A stretch of 64,000 bases of DNA from Candidatus Omnitrophota bacterium (GTDB lineage: Bacteria > Hinthialibacterota > Hinthialibacteria > Hinthialibacterales > Hinthialibacteraceae). The notes below the pieces were generated by a model that saw only the letters and a list, made by a program, of their open reading frames with translations, ran no database searches and was not told the DNA's origin. Numbering within the stretch: position 1 is the first letter of the stretch; the number at the start of each line of letters is the position of its first letter. This document shows, one piece after another, positions 40,027 through 49,364 of the stretch. The DNA is taken from positions 1 to 64,000 of the forward strand of contig JABLXU010000016.1 in assembly GCA_013177805.1 (NCBI GenBank), given 5' to 3'. A program made the translations under genes and the position numbers.

Positions 40027-42885
40027 TTACGCCAGCGCGATCTCCTGATCTTCGAGAACCTCCTTGCATCGCGGGCAGAGATCCGTCTCTTCCGGGCCGG
40101 CCTGTTCGTCATAATGCCAGCAGCGGGGGCATTTGTATCCCGGGGCCTTGGTCACAGCGATCCGCAGATCCGGAAGAACCGGACTGGTGTACACCGCGGT
40201 GTCTACCGGGAGGCCGCCGAGTTCCACCCGCGAGACGATCAAAATACTGGCCAAACCGCCATCGTTCCGGTTTTGCACCATCTCCTCAAGCAAGGCTTTC
40301 CATTGGGCATCGCTGGTTTGGATATGAACACAACTGTCGAGGGAATGCCCGATGACCCCGGCCGTCCGCGCCTGCTCAATGGCCTTGACCGCCTCGGCGC
40401 GGAGCAAAAACACCCGGTCCCAGGTTTCCATCAGGCTTTTGTCACCCGCGGGAATTTCCTGATTCAAATCATAGAGAAACACGCTGGGGGTGTCCACGAG
40501 ATTCAGTTGGCGCAGATGCTGCCAAATTTCCTCACTGGTGTAGCTGAGGATAGGGGCCGTGCAGGCGGTCAGTTCCGCCGCGATTTCCGCCAGGGTGGAC
40601 TGACCTGACCGGCGTTCCTGGCTGTGTTTGCCCGAAACATAAAGGCGGTCCTTGATGATATCCAAGTACAGCGCGCTCAGATCGACGCTGCAGAAATTGT
40701 TGAGTTCGTAATAGATCCGGTGGAAATCGTAACGTTGGTAGGATTGCAGAATCCGCCGCTTGCACTCGCGCCACCGGTTGAGAATCCAGCGGTCCAGGGG
40801 CAGGCGGCGGTCTTCGGGCACGGTTTCGGCAAGGGAAAAATCATACAAGTTGCTGAGGAGAAACCGGGCCGTGTTGCGGATGCGGCGGTAAGATTCGGTA
40901 ATCCGCTTGAGGATTTCTTTGGAGAAGGTCACGTCGCCCCGGAAATCCTCGGCGGCCACCCACAAGCGGATCACGTCCGCGCCGATTTCCTGGATGAGAT
41001 CGTCGAGGACGACGTAATTGCCCCGGCTCTTCGCGAGTTTCTTGCCTTGTTCGTCCACGGTGAAGCCGTGGGTCAGCACCGTGCGAAAGGGCGGCTCGTG
41101 GCCCGCGCTCATGGCGGTGACCAGCGAAGATTGAAACCACCCGCGGTGCTGGTCGCTGCCCTCGAGGTAGAGATCCACGGGGTAGATATGTTCTTCTTGG
41201 GCCATGACCGCATGGTGGCTGACGCCCGAATCGAACCAGACGTCCAGAATGTCCCGCTCCAGCCGCACGTCTTTGAGGGTCATCCCATGGGGCAACAGTT
41301 CATGCACGCGAGGGATTCTGGAAAGCATCTCCGGATGATCGATGGCCTTGTACCAGAAGAGGGTGCCTTCAGTTTGGATGACCTCCGCAAGTTGGGTAAT
41401 GAACTCCGCGTCCAGGATTCCCTCCTCCGAACCGCGGAGGTAAAACGCGGGGATAGGCACGCCCCAATGCCGCTGGCGCGAGATGCACCATTCCTGCCGG
41501 TTCTCCACCATGCCCCGGATGCGTTGGCGTCCCCAGGCGGGAATCCATTGGACCTGGTTGTCGATGGCGTCCAGCAGGCGCTCACGCAGATTGTCTTTCT
41601 CCAGCGAGATGAACCACTGCCGCGTCGCCCGGAAGATAATGGGTTTTTTGCTCCGCCAGCAATAGGGATACTGGTGGACCACCCGGTCCTCATGGATCAA
41701 CAGGCCCCGGGATTCCAAATCCTGGATGATGGGCTTGTTGGCCTCATCGACCTTCATCCCCACACAGACCGGCGATTCGTTCGTAAACCGGCCTTCCTCA
41801 TTCACGGGTGAAAAGACCTCCAGGCCATATTCCATACCCACGAGATAATCTTCATGCCCGTGGCCGGGGGCCGTGTGCACGCAACCGGTGCCGGCTTCCA
41901 GCGTGACATGCGTGCCGAGGATCAGAGGCACAGGGCGGCCGCCGTACGGCGGCTGGGCTTCGACATGCCGATCGGCGATTTCCTTGCCCGTGGCATTGCC
42001 GATGAGATCCCCTGTGGGTTTCAATTCAGTCTCTTTCAGGAACGGGCCCGCCAGTTCTCTGGCGATCAAGACATATTCATTCTCAAAGGGGATCATCCCA
42101 TAGATGAAATTGGGATGCAGGCACACCGCCCGGTTGGCGGGCAAGGTCCAGGGAGTCGTGGTCCAGATCACCACCTGCACCGGCTTGTTGTCCGGCAGGC
42201 CGAAGAGTTGTTTGATCTTCGCGTGGGAGGCATCCGGCACTGGAAAGCGGACATAAATCGAGGGCGAGGTATGTTCTTCATATTCCACTTCCGCCTCGGC
42301 GAGGGCGGTTTTGAAAACGGGACACCAATAGACCGGCTTCATGCCTTGGTAGACATATCCCCGCTCGACCAGGCGGGCGAACTGGCGCAGTTCTTCCGCT
42401 TCGTAAGGTGGATTCAACGTCAGGTAGGGCCGTTCCCACTCGCCTAGAACCCCTAGGCGCTTGAAGGTCTTCCGGTGTTTGTCCACAAATTTCAGGGCGA
42501 AATTGTGGCACCGCTTACGGATTTCGATAGGAGAAAGCGTCTTGGATTCTTCTTCGGTGAGCGCCTGGACGATGTTCAGTTCAATCGGCAGTCCATGGCA
42601 GTCCCAGCCGGGCCGGTAATGGACGTTCATGCCCAGCAGAATTTTCGATTTCACGACCAGATCCTTGAGGATCTTGTTAAGGCCCGTGCCGAGGTGAATC
42701 GCTCCGTTGGCGTAAGGCGGACCGTCGTGCAGGACGAAGGTCTTGCGGCCGTGGCGCTTTTCGCGAAGAGTATGGTATAGGTTCAGTTCATCCCACAGAC
42801 GCCAAAATTCCGGCTCGCGCTGGGGCAGATTGGCGCGCATGGGGAAATCGGTGACGGGCAGGTTCAACGTATGTCGGTAATCCAT
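40027..42885 (-). CDS. ileS: Isoleucyl-tRNA synthetase
   Basis: Class Ia synthetase, 952 residues, normal length. HIGH-type motif HLGT at residues 64-67 within GPPYANGAIHLGTGLN; the KMSKS-type motif is KLAKS near residue 615. The editing (CP1) domain lies between them (TTTPWTLPANRAV, DYLVGMEYGLEVFSPV). A zinc ribbon with CPRC pairs closes the C-terminus (CPRCWHYDEQ and CPRCKEVL). It charges tRNA-Ile. ATG 42885 begins MDYRHTLNLP. It is followed directly by lspA. Confidence 0.98.
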   Translation of the reverse strand: MDYRHTLNLPVTDFPMRANLPQREPEFWRLWDELNLYHTLREKRHGRKTFVLHDGPPYANGAIHLGTGLNKILKDLVVKSKILLGMNVHYRPGWDCHGLPIELNIVQALTEEESKTLSPIEIRKRCHNFALKFVDKHRKTFKRLGVLGEWERPYLTLNPPYEAEELRQFARLVERGYVYQGMKPVYWCPVFKTALAEAEVEYEEHTSPSIYVRFPVPDASHAKIKQLFGLPDNKPVQVVIWTTTPWTLPANRAVCLHPNFIYGMIPFENEYVLIARELAGPFLKETELKPTGDLIGNATGKEIADRHVEAQPPYGGRPVPLILGTHVTLEAGTGCVHTAPGHGHEDYLVGMEYGLEVFSPVNEEGRFTNESPVCVGMKVDEANKPIIQDLESRGLLIHEDRVVHQYPYCWRSKKPIIFRATRQWFISLEKDNLRERLLDAIDNQVQWIPAWGRQRIRGMVENRQEWCISRQRHWGVPIPAFYLRGSEEGILDAEFITQLAEVIQTEGTLFWYKAIDHPEMLSRIPRVHELLPHGMTLKDVRLERDILDVWFDSGVSHHAVMAQEEHIYPVDLYLEGSDQHRGWFQSSLVTAMSAGHEPPFRTVLTHGFTVDEQGKKLAKSRGNYVVLDDLIQEIGADVIRLWVAAEDFRGDVTFSKEILKRITESYRRIRNTARFLLSNLYDFSLAETVPEDRRLPLDRWILNRWRECKRRILQSYQRYDFHRIYYELNNFCSVDLSALYLDIIKDRLYVSGKHSQERRSGQSTLAEIAAELTACTAPILSYTSEEIWQHLRQLNLVDTPSVFLYDLNQEIPAGDKSLMETWDRVFLLRAEAVKAIEQARTAGVIGHSLDSCVHIQTSDAQWKALLEEMVQNRNDGGLASILIVSRVELGGLPVDTAVYTSPVLPDLRIAVTKAPGYKCPRCWHYDEQAGPEETDLCPRCKEVLEDQEIALA

Positions 42886-43204
42886 GATTGTGCTATCCGG
42901 AGTTCACATTGGATTCACGGGCTTTCACGGAAAAACGGGAGAAGACAGATTCATCCTCGCCTTGAAGAAAAAGGACGGGGCGAAGAGTGTTGCGGCAAGG
43001 AACACCCTCACCCACGCCTTCTCCCCGAGCGAGAAGGTACTGGTTCAGGAACCCTTCACCCTCCAGACGCCTAACGCGAAGGGAGAGAATCCTGTCCCGT
43101 ATTTTTCTGTGAATAAAATGGTACCCGAAAAAAACGGTTATTAAAAAAATTGTAATGGCTTTCCCGGTTTTTTCTAGGATATGAAAACGTGACCCGCTGA
43201 CCGG
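42886..43204. other. Intergenic stretch upstream of ileS with a REP-like hairpin
   Basis: No gene supported. It separates ileS from the phosphomannomutase gene on the same strand. It holds the hairpin at 43005-43037 and an A/T-rich patch near 43120-43170. I saw no T-box leader: there is no obvious stem I, specifier loop or terminator/antiterminator pair. A ten-base palindrome (TGACCGGTCA, 43198-43207) overlaps the phosphomannomutase stop. Confidence 0.55.
43005..43037. repeat. REP-like hairpin, copy 8
   Basis: CCCTCACCCACG lead-in, CCTTCTC (43017-43023), 7-base loop, GAGAAGG (43031-43037): a 7-bp stem in plus orientation. The arms have changed but still pair, a compensatory change that argues for selection on the structure. 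Confidence 0.65.
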
Positions 43205-44569
43205 TCAAGCGTTTCCTTGAATCAGATTCAGGATTTCCCGGGTTTTTTCTTCCATCAACGCGATGCTGCCCCGCGTTTCGACGTTGAGGCGCAGCACTGG
43301 CTCGGTGTTCGATTTACGCAGGTTGAAGCGCCAGTCCGGGAACTCGAAGCTGATCCCGTCGGTGGTGTCCACCCGGGGGTGAAGCGGTTCGAAATGCCGA
43401 CGAACTTGTTCGATGGCCGCGTCCGCGTCCGCCACCCGGTTGTTGATCTCGCCGCTGCAAGGGAATTTGCGGATCCGTTCTTCGACCAGTGTGGAGAACG
43501 GCCTGCCTTCCCGGCTCAGGATCTCCAGCACAAGCAGCCAGGGGATCATCCCGCTGTCACAATAGAAGAAGTCCTTGAAGTAATGATGGGCGGACATTTC
43601 ACCCCCGTAAATGGCTTCTTCGTGGCGCATTTTCTCCTTGATGAAGGCGTGACCCGATTTGCATTGCACGGGTCTTCCCCCATGGTTTTTCACCACTTCG
43701 ATGGTATTCCACGTCAGGCGGGGATCGTAGATGATCGCGCTGCCGGGTTGTTTGGCGAGCAGGGCTTGGGCCAGAAAGCCGACGATGTAATAGCCTTCGA
43801 TGAAATTTCCTTTTTCATCGAAGAAAAAACAGCGGTCGAAATCGCCGTCCCAGGCGATGCCGATATCCGCCTGGTTTTGAATGACGGCGTCGATGGTGGG
43901 CTGCCGGTTTTCCACCAGCAGAGGATTGGGTATCCCGTGGGGGAATGAGGCATCGGGTTCATGATGGATCTTGACGAGTTGAAACGGGAGGTACGGTTCG
44001 AGCCGGTCGACCACCGGTCCCGCGCAGCCATTGCCGGCATTGACCACGACTTTGAAGGGCTTGAGTTGATGGATATCCACATAGGTCAGTAAGCGCTGGA
44101 TATAATCCGCCATGATATCCACCTCGCGCGTCCGGCCGGGGGCGGGGGCAGGTTTGAAGACACCGCGCAGGCACATCCGCTCGATGTCCCGGAGACCGGT
44201 ATCCTGGCTGATGGGCTTGGATTGTTCACGGACGAATTTCATACCGTTGTATTCCGGCGGATTGTGGCTGGCGGTGATCATCACCCCCCCGTCCGCGTGG
44301 AGGTGCGAGGTGGCGAAATAGACCATTTCGGTACCGCACAGACCGATGTCGTCCACATCTGCCCCCGCGTCGTTGATGCCCCGGACCAGGGCGGCGCGCA
44401 GTTCCCCGCCCGACGCCCGCACGTCCCGGCCCACTACGATGCGTTTCGCGGACAAGAATTCTACCAGCGCCCGGCCGATCTTGTACGCCAGGTCCGCGTT
44501 CAATTCCGAAGGCACCTGGCCCCGGATGTCGTAGGCCTTAAAACAAGAAAGGGATGTCACTTCAGGCAT
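43205..44569 (-). CDS. Phosphomannomutase/phosphoglucomutase
   Basis: Alpha-D-phosphohexomutase, 454 residues, that converts mannose-6-P to mannose-1-P (and often glucose phosphates) for nucleotide-sugar synthesis. The phosphoserine loop is TASHNP with Ser101; the metal loop is DGDFDR (residues 241-246); the sugar-binding motif is GGEMSAHHYF, and the phosphate-binding C-terminal motif is RKSNTEP. It lies 120 bp downstream of the mannose-1-phosphate guanylyltransferase gene, the next step of the same pathway, so the pair supplies GDP-mannose. I left the symbol blank because PMM and PGM activity cannot be separated by eye. Confidence 0.93.
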   Translation of the reverse strand: MPEVTSLSCFKAYDIRGQVPSELNADLAYKIGRALVEFLSAKRIVVGRDVRASGGELRAALVRGINDAGADVDDIGLCGTEMVYFATSHLHADGGVMITASHNPPEYNGMKFVREQSKPISQDTGLRDIERMCLRGVFKPAPAPGRTREVDIMADYIQRLLTYVDIHQLKPFKVVVNAGNGCAGPVVDRLEPYLPFQLVKIHHEPDASFPHGIPNPLLVENRQPTIDAVIQNQADIGIAWDGDFDRCFFFDEKGNFIEGYYIVGFLAQALLAKQPGSAIIYDPRLTWNTIEVVKNHGGRPVQCKSGHAFIKEKMRHEEAIYGGEMSAHHYFKDFFYCDSGMIPWLLVLEILSREGRPFSTLVEERIRKFPCSGEINNRVADADAAIEQVRRHFEPLHPRVDTTDGISFEFPDWRFNLRKSNTEPVLRLNVETRGSIALMEEKTREILNLIQGNA

Positions 44570-44689
44570 AAAATTTCTCCGTGGATCATTGAAATGAGTT
44601 ATGAAAGTTATACCGTAGGGTTATTGCCACCGGTTATTCCCATCGATCCCCTGCGGGTTGTTATTGAACGAATAAGATCACACCTGGGA

Positions 44690-45808
44690 TCAGACTTGGC
44701 TGGCGCCGCGTTTCTTGAGTTCGTCCACGATCCGCCGGACATCCTGGCAACGGTCATTCGGGCAGATCAAAATCCCGTCCGGCGAGGTCACTACGACCAC
44801 GTTTTCCATGCCGATGACCCCCACGGCCATGCGTTCTGCCCCCGGCTCGTTGTAAACGGTCACATTGCGGCAGTCGATCAAGATCGGACCGCCGTGGGTG
44901 ATGTTGCCCTGCGCGTCCTGGCTCCGGAAACGGGCGAGGGAATCCCATGCCCCCAGATCATCCCATTGAAATTCTCCCTGGACCACATATACGTTGTCTG
45001 CCTTTTCCATCAAGGCGTAATCGATGGAGATGTTGGGCAGGCGTTCGAAGATCGAAGCAATGATGGAGTCCGGATTGTAGCCGGTGAGCAGCGTATCCCG
45101 CATCTCCCGGATGCTGCGCGTGATCCGGGGATCAGTTTTTTCCATGCTTTTCATGTACGTGGACATCCGCCAGAAGAACATGCCGCTGTTCCAGAAGAAG
45201 CGGTTCTGCGCGATGTACTCCTCCGCTTTCTCCGGGGAGGGTTTCTCATGGAAACGCAACGCTTTAAAAACCGGCACCCCCTCATGAACGGCTTCCGGCT
45301 GCCGGTTTTCGGCGGTTTCGATGTAGCCGTAGCCGGTTTCCGGCCGTGTGGGCTGGATGCCGATCACCATCAGGGCATCATGATTTTCCGCGAAGGCCAG
45401 CGCCGATTTCACCGTGCGATGGAAAGCCTTCTCGTCCCGGATGCTGTGATCGGCGGTGGTGACGGCCATCAGCAGGTCATCCGAAGACTTTTCGAAACGC
45501 GCCAGCAGGTGCGCCGCGGCGAACGCCAAACAGCCGCAAGTGTTGCGCCGCACCGGTTCGGCCAGGACGTTTTCCGGCGGCACAGGCGTTTTGGCAAAAC
45601 GGATCGGATCCTGCAGCAGGCTGTTGGTGGCAATGATGATGCGTTCGGGCGGCAACAGGGGCAAGAGGCGGTTGACCGCCTCTTCCAGCAGGCTTTTTTG
45701 ATCGTCCGAAATGCGGAGCAGTTGCTTGGGACGTTTCTGGCGGCTTAAGGGCCAGAAGCGCTCGCCCGATCCCCCCGCCATAATGACGCCCACGGTTGGA
45801 ATGTTCAT
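44690..45808 (-). CDS. manC: Mannose-1-phosphate guanylyltransferase
   Basis: 372 residues. The nucleotidyltransferase signature GVIMAGGSGERFWPLSRQKRPKQ is at residues 7-29. The enzyme makes GDP-mannose from mannose-1-P and GTP. It is shorter than the common bifunctional type (about 470 residues) because the C-terminal cupin isomerase domain is absent. It starts 36 bp after the clpB stop and is followed by the phosphohexomutase. GDP-mannose from this pair could feed the glycan locus 6 kb away. Confidence 0.92.
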   Translation of the reverse strand: MNIPTVGVIMAGGSGERFWPLSRQKRPKQLLRISDDQKSLLEEAVNRLLPLLPPERIIIATNSLLQDPIRFAKTPVPPENVLAEPVRRNTCGCLAFAAAHLLARFEKSSDDLLMAVTTADHSIRDEKAFHRTVKSALAFAENHDALMVIGIQPTRPETGYGYIETAENRQPEAVHEGVPVFKALRFHEKPSPEKAEEYIAQNRFFWNSGMFFWRMSTYMKSMEKTDPRITRSIREMRDTLLTGYNPDSIIASIFERLPNISIDYALMEKADNVYVVQGEFQWDDLGAWDSLARFRSQDAQGNITHGGPILIDCRNVTVYNEPGAERMAVGVIGMENVVVVTSPDGILICPNDRCQDVRRIVDELKKRGASQV

Positions 45809-45844
45809 GCCCGGCGCCTCCTTGTTGTTTTTTCGTGTCGTGCC

Positions 45845-48493
45845 TCAGGCGTTGACTGCCATGAGTGACTCGGAGGACGGAGCAGGATTTTCATAGGAGA
45901 CATCGATTTCTCCGTTTTTCACGTCCACAATGATTTTCGCCCCGTCCAACACCCGGCCTGCGATCAGCGCCCGGCCCAGTTTGGTCTCCAATTCACGCTG
46001 GATCAAGCGGCGCAACGGCCGCGCGCCGTAGGCCGTGTCGTATCCGTGCAACGCCAGGTATTCGGTGGCCACCGGCGTCACGTCAAGCGTCATGCGCCGG
46101 TCATGGAGCCGCTTGCGCAGGTCCTCGAGCAACAACTCGACGATTTTTTCGATTTCATCCAGCCGCAGCGTCTTGAAAAGCACGATATCGTCGATCCGGT
46201 TCAGGAACTCGGGACGGCACTGCGCCCGCAGTTCGCGCAAAATCCGGTCGCGGATCTCCGGCCGGATTTCGCCCCGGTCATCGACTCCATCGGCCAAGTG
46301 TTGCGATCCAATATTAGAAGTTAAGATAATCACCGTATTTTTAAAGTCCACCGTGCGGCCTTGCGCGTCCGTCAGGCGCCCGTCGTCCAGAATCTGGAGA
46401 AGCACATTAAACACGTCATGATGTGCTTTTTCAAATTCATCGAACAAAATGACGCTATACGGCTTGCGGCGTACGGCCTCGGTCAATTGGCCGCCTTCCT
46501 CGTACCCCACGTAGCCAGGAGGCGCGCCGATCATCCGCGACACCGCGTGTTTCTCCATGTATTCGGACATGTCGATCCGGATCAGGTTTTCTTCCGTATC
46601 GAACAGCGCTTCCGCCAGGGTCTTGGCCAATTCGGTTTTACCTACGCCGGTGGGGCCCAGGAAAATGAACGAGCCGATCGGCCGCCGGGGATCCTTGATA
46701 CCCGAGCGCGCCCGCAGCACCGCGTCGGCCACGGCCTGGACGGCCTCATCCTGTCCAATGACGCGCCGGTGGAGAATGGCATCCAGACGCAGCAGTTTTT
46801 CCCGCTCGCCTTCCACCAGGCGCGTGACGGGAATACCGGTCCAACGCGAAACGATCTCGGCGATTTCCTCTTCGGTTACTTCTTCGCGCAACAGGCGGCC
46901 TCCCCCATGCTTTTGGTTGAGTTCAGCTTCGCATTTCGCCAATTCGGCTTGGAGTTGGGGCAGCCGACCGTGACGCAGCTCCGCCGCCTTGCCCAGGTCA
47001 TGAGCCCGCTCAGCTTTTTCGATTTCGTGCCGCGTGGCTTCCAGCGTCTCGCGCAGCTGACGGATTTTCTGGATGCTGTTCTTCTCCGCTTCCCATTGCG
47101 CCTTAAGGCCGGAGGCTTTACCACGCAATTCGGCCAGCTCCTTGCGGAGATTTTGCAGGCGTTCCTGGCTGGCCTTATCGGTTTCCTTGCTCAGGGCCTG
47201 CTCTTCGATCTCGAGTTGCATGATCCGCCGGGTGATCTCGTCCAGTTCCGTGGGCATGGAGTCGATTTCGGTGCGGATCATGGCGCAGGCCTCGTCGATC
47301 AAGTCGATGGCCTTGTCAGGCAAAAAGCGGTCGGTGATATACCGGTGCGACAGGACCGCCGCCGCCACCACCGCGTTGTCCAAAATTTTCACCCCGTGGT
47401 GTACTTCAAAGCGCTCGCGCAGGCCGCGCAGGATAGAAATGGTATCTTCCACGGTGGGCTGCTCGACCAGGACCGGCTGGAAGCGGCGTTCGAGGGCAGC
47501 GTCTTTCTCGATGTATTTCCGGTATTCGTTGAGCGTGGTCGCGCCAATGCAATGCAGCTCGCCCCGTGCCAACATGGGTTTCAGCATATTGCCGGCGTCG
47601 ATGGCGCCCTCGGCCCGCCCCGCGCCCACGATGGTGTGCAGTTCGTCGATAAAGAGCAATATACGCCCTTCGCTCTTTTTTATCTCGTTCAGGACCGCCT
47701 TGAGCCGTTCCTCAAACTCGCCCCGGTATTTCGCCCCGGCCACCAGCGCGCCCATATCCAGGGCAAAGATCTTTTTGTCCCGCAGCCCCTCGGGCACGTC
47801 GCCGCGCACGATCCGGTGGGCCAAGCCTTCCACAATGGCCGTCTTGCCCACTCCCGGCTCGCCGATCAGCACCGGGTTGTTCTTGGTTTTCCGCGACAAG
47901 ATGCGGATCACCCGCCGGATTTCTCCGTCCCGGCCGATGACCGGATCGAGTTGGCCGCGCGCCGCGTCCGCCACGAGGTCCCGCCCGTAACGCGACAGGG
48001 CATCGTACGTATCTTCCGGATTGGCGCTGGTCACCCGCTGGTTACCGCGGATATCCGTGAGCGCCTTAAGAAATTTATCCCGGGTGATGCCGTAGGACTG
48101 AACAATTTTCATGCCGGGCGATGCGGATGCCTTGGTGAACAGAGCGAGGAAGATGTGTTCGACGCTGACGTATTCATCTTTTAGCCGTTTGGCTTCCGCC
48201 TCCGCCTCTACCAGCGTCTGGTTCAAGGCGTTGGTGACATAAATCTTGCCCGGCTCGGCCCCAGGACCGCTGACTCGGGGACGGCGGTGCAATTCGGACG
48301 CCACCCGGTCACGGATTTCCTCCGCTGGGGCGTCCATTTTGCGCAGCATGCGGGGGATCAGGCCTTCTTCCTGTTCCAGCAAAGCCAGGAGGAGGTGATC
48401 GGTGTCGACTTCCACATGCCCATGCCGAATAGCCAGATTCTGGGCTTCGCCCAAGGCATCCTGTGATTTTTGTGTGAACCGGTTTAGATCCAT
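45845..48493 (-). CDS. clpB: ClpB disaggregase (Hsp100)
   Basis: Hexameric AAA+ chaperone that rescues aggregated proteins with DnaK; about 882 residues. A Clp N-domain (residues 1 to about 150), first AAA domain with [13 protein letters not shown], a coiled-coil middle domain rich in Glu/Lys/Arg (about residues 405-525), and a second AAA domain with [16 protein letters not shown] are all present. ATG 48493 ([15 protein letters not shown]) has GAGG seven bases upstream. The gap to hpt upstream is AT-rich and should hold the promoter; no heat-shock (sigma-32) boxes were recognised. Confidence 0.97.
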   Translation of the reverse strand: MDLNRFTQKSQDALGEAQNLAIRHGHVEVDTDHLLLALLEQEEGLIPRMLRKMDAPAEEIRDRVASELHRRPRVSGPGAEPGKIYVTNALNQTLVEAEAEAKRLKDEYVSVEHIFLALFTKASASPGMKIVQSYGITRDKFLKALTDIRGNQRVTSANPEDTYDALSRYGRDLVADAARGQLDPVIGRDGEIRRVIRILSRKTKNNPVLIGEPGVGKTAIVEGLAHRIVRGDVPEGLRDKKIFALDMGALVAGAKYRGEFEERLKAVLNEIKKSEGRILLFIDELHTIVGAGRAEGAIDAGNMLKPMLARGELHCIGATTLNEYRKYIEKDAALERRFQPVLVEQPTVEDTISILRGLRERFEVHHGVKILDNAVVAAAVLSHRYITDRFLPDKAIDLIDEACAMIRTEIDSMPTELDEITRRIMQLEIEEQALSKETDKASQERLQNLRKELAELRGKASGLKAQWEAEKNSIQKIRQLRETLEATRHEIEKAERAHDLGKAAELRHGRLPQLQAELAKCEAELNQKHGGGRLLREEVTEEEIAEIVSRWTGIPVTRLVEGEREKLLRLDAILHRRVIGQDEAVQAVADAVLRARSGIKDPRRPIGSFIFLGPTGVGKTELAKTLAEALFDTEENLIRIDMSEYMEKHAVSRMIGAPPGYVGYEEGGQLTEAVRRKPYSVILFDEFEKAHHDVFNVLLQILDDGRLTDAQGRTVDFKNTVIILTSNIGSQHLADGVDDRGEIRPEIRDRILRELRAQCRPEFLNRIDDIVLFKTLRLDEIEKIVELLLEDLRKRLHDRRMTLDVTPVATEYLALHGYDTAYGARPLRRLIQRELETKLGRALIAGRVLDGAKIIVDVKNGEIDVSYENPAPSSESLMAVNA

Positions 48494-48833
48494 AAGTTTG
48501 CCTCGTGGTAAGAGCAATTGTTGAATTTTTACTAACTACCTGATAATTAATGATTTATCATATATATATTGATGCAGATTATACGAAAATTTCATTTGAT
48601 CGAATTCAGTATACAGGTAAAACGTATTATTCTCAGAGTGACATAAAAGAAATTAGCAAATGGCATACTAAGTATGGAAAAATTAATAAAAAAAATAGGC
48701 GATTAAATGCAACTAAAATAAAATTAGGAAGTTACAACGGAATATCCACATATGATTTTCGGCACCGATCAAGTTTGGGACCATTTGATGTGACATTTCG
48801 GCGCAGAAAGACCAAAAAGAGGGAGGACTTCCA
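48494..48833. other. AT-rich intergenic island with a low-confidence open frame
   Basis: Only 32 of the 120 bases from 48601 to 48720 are G or C (about 27 %), against roughly 55-60 % nearby. A 103-codon frame runs on the plus strand from ATG 48550 to 48861, starting MIYHIYIDADYTKISFD and rich in Lys, Ile, Tyr and Asn; its last codons overlap the 3' end of hpt. It has no clear ribosome site and no recognised domain. In DNA this AT-rich a run of 70 or more codons without a stop is unlikely by chance, so it may be a degraded or transferred gene. Otherwise this is the clpB promoter region. Confidence 0.5.
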
Positions 48834-49364
48834 TCATGGCAAGCGGGGAATGGCGATATAGGGCAGTTGGCGGTATTTCTCCTGGTAATCCATGCCATAC
48901 CCCACGATGAAGACATCCGGGATGTCGAATCCCCGAAAATCGATCGCAGGCAATCCCGCCCGTTCCTTTGATTGTTTCACCACGAAGACGCAGGTTTTCA
49001 GTGACCGCGGGCGGTGTTTTTGGCATTCGCCGAAGGCATAGGCCAAACTGGCCCCTGTGTCGAAGATGTCTTCCACTAGCAATACATCCCGGCCGGTAAT
49101 GACAGGGAAAGGGATATCGAAATGCCGGACTTGGGTTTGCGGGGAGGTTTGCCCTTGGTAGCTGGAGAGATAGAAAAAGCCGATTTCTACATCCAAGTCG
49201 AGTTCTTTCATCAAGTCCACTAAAAATACGATCGAACCTTTGAGGATGGCGATCAAAACCAGATCCCGGCCCTGGTAGGCTGCACTGATGGCATGGGCCA
49301 GATCGCGAACCTTCGCCTCAATGGCTTCACGCGGGATGAGGATTTGCTGGATGGGGGGAATCAT
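48834..49364 (-). CDS. hpt: Hypoxanthine phosphoribosyltransferase
   Basis: Purine salvage enzyme that makes IMP (and often GMP) from PRPP and the free base. 176 residues, normal length. The PRPP-binding loop is LLVEDIFDTGAS (residues about 95-106), with LIAILKGSIVFLVDLM at the N-terminal side and VFVVKQSKERAG and PDVFIVGYGMDYQEKYR near the C-terminus. The ATG at 49364 overlaps the stop of the TPR lipoprotein gene by four bases, so both are probably co-translated. Confidence 0.95.
   Translation of the reverse strand: MIPPIQQILIPREAIEAKVRDLAHAISAAYQGRDLVLIAILKGSIVFLVDLMKELDLDVEIGFFYLSSYQGQTSPQTQVRHFDIPFPVITGRDVLLVEDIFDTGASLAYAFGECQKHRPRSLKTCVFVVKQSKERAGLPAIDFRGFDIPDVFIVGYGMDYQEKYRQLPYIAIPRLP

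Noticed and set aside
42886-43204. T-box riboswitch upstream of ileS
   Set aside because: No stem I, AG bulge, specifier loop or T-box sequence seen; only a REP-like hairpin and an A/T-rich patch.
43198-43207. TGACCGGTCA palindrome at the phosphohexomutase stop
   Set aside because: A ten-base palindrome partly made of the stop codon, without a T run or second copy; too little to call a terminator or operator.
44222-45748. 508-codon open frame on the plus strand
   Set aside because: Antisense to the manC-type and phosphohexomutase genes, both of which have full motifs.
46361-48184. 607-codon open frame on the plus strand
   Set aside because: Antisense to clpB; no ribosome site and no protein-like pattern.
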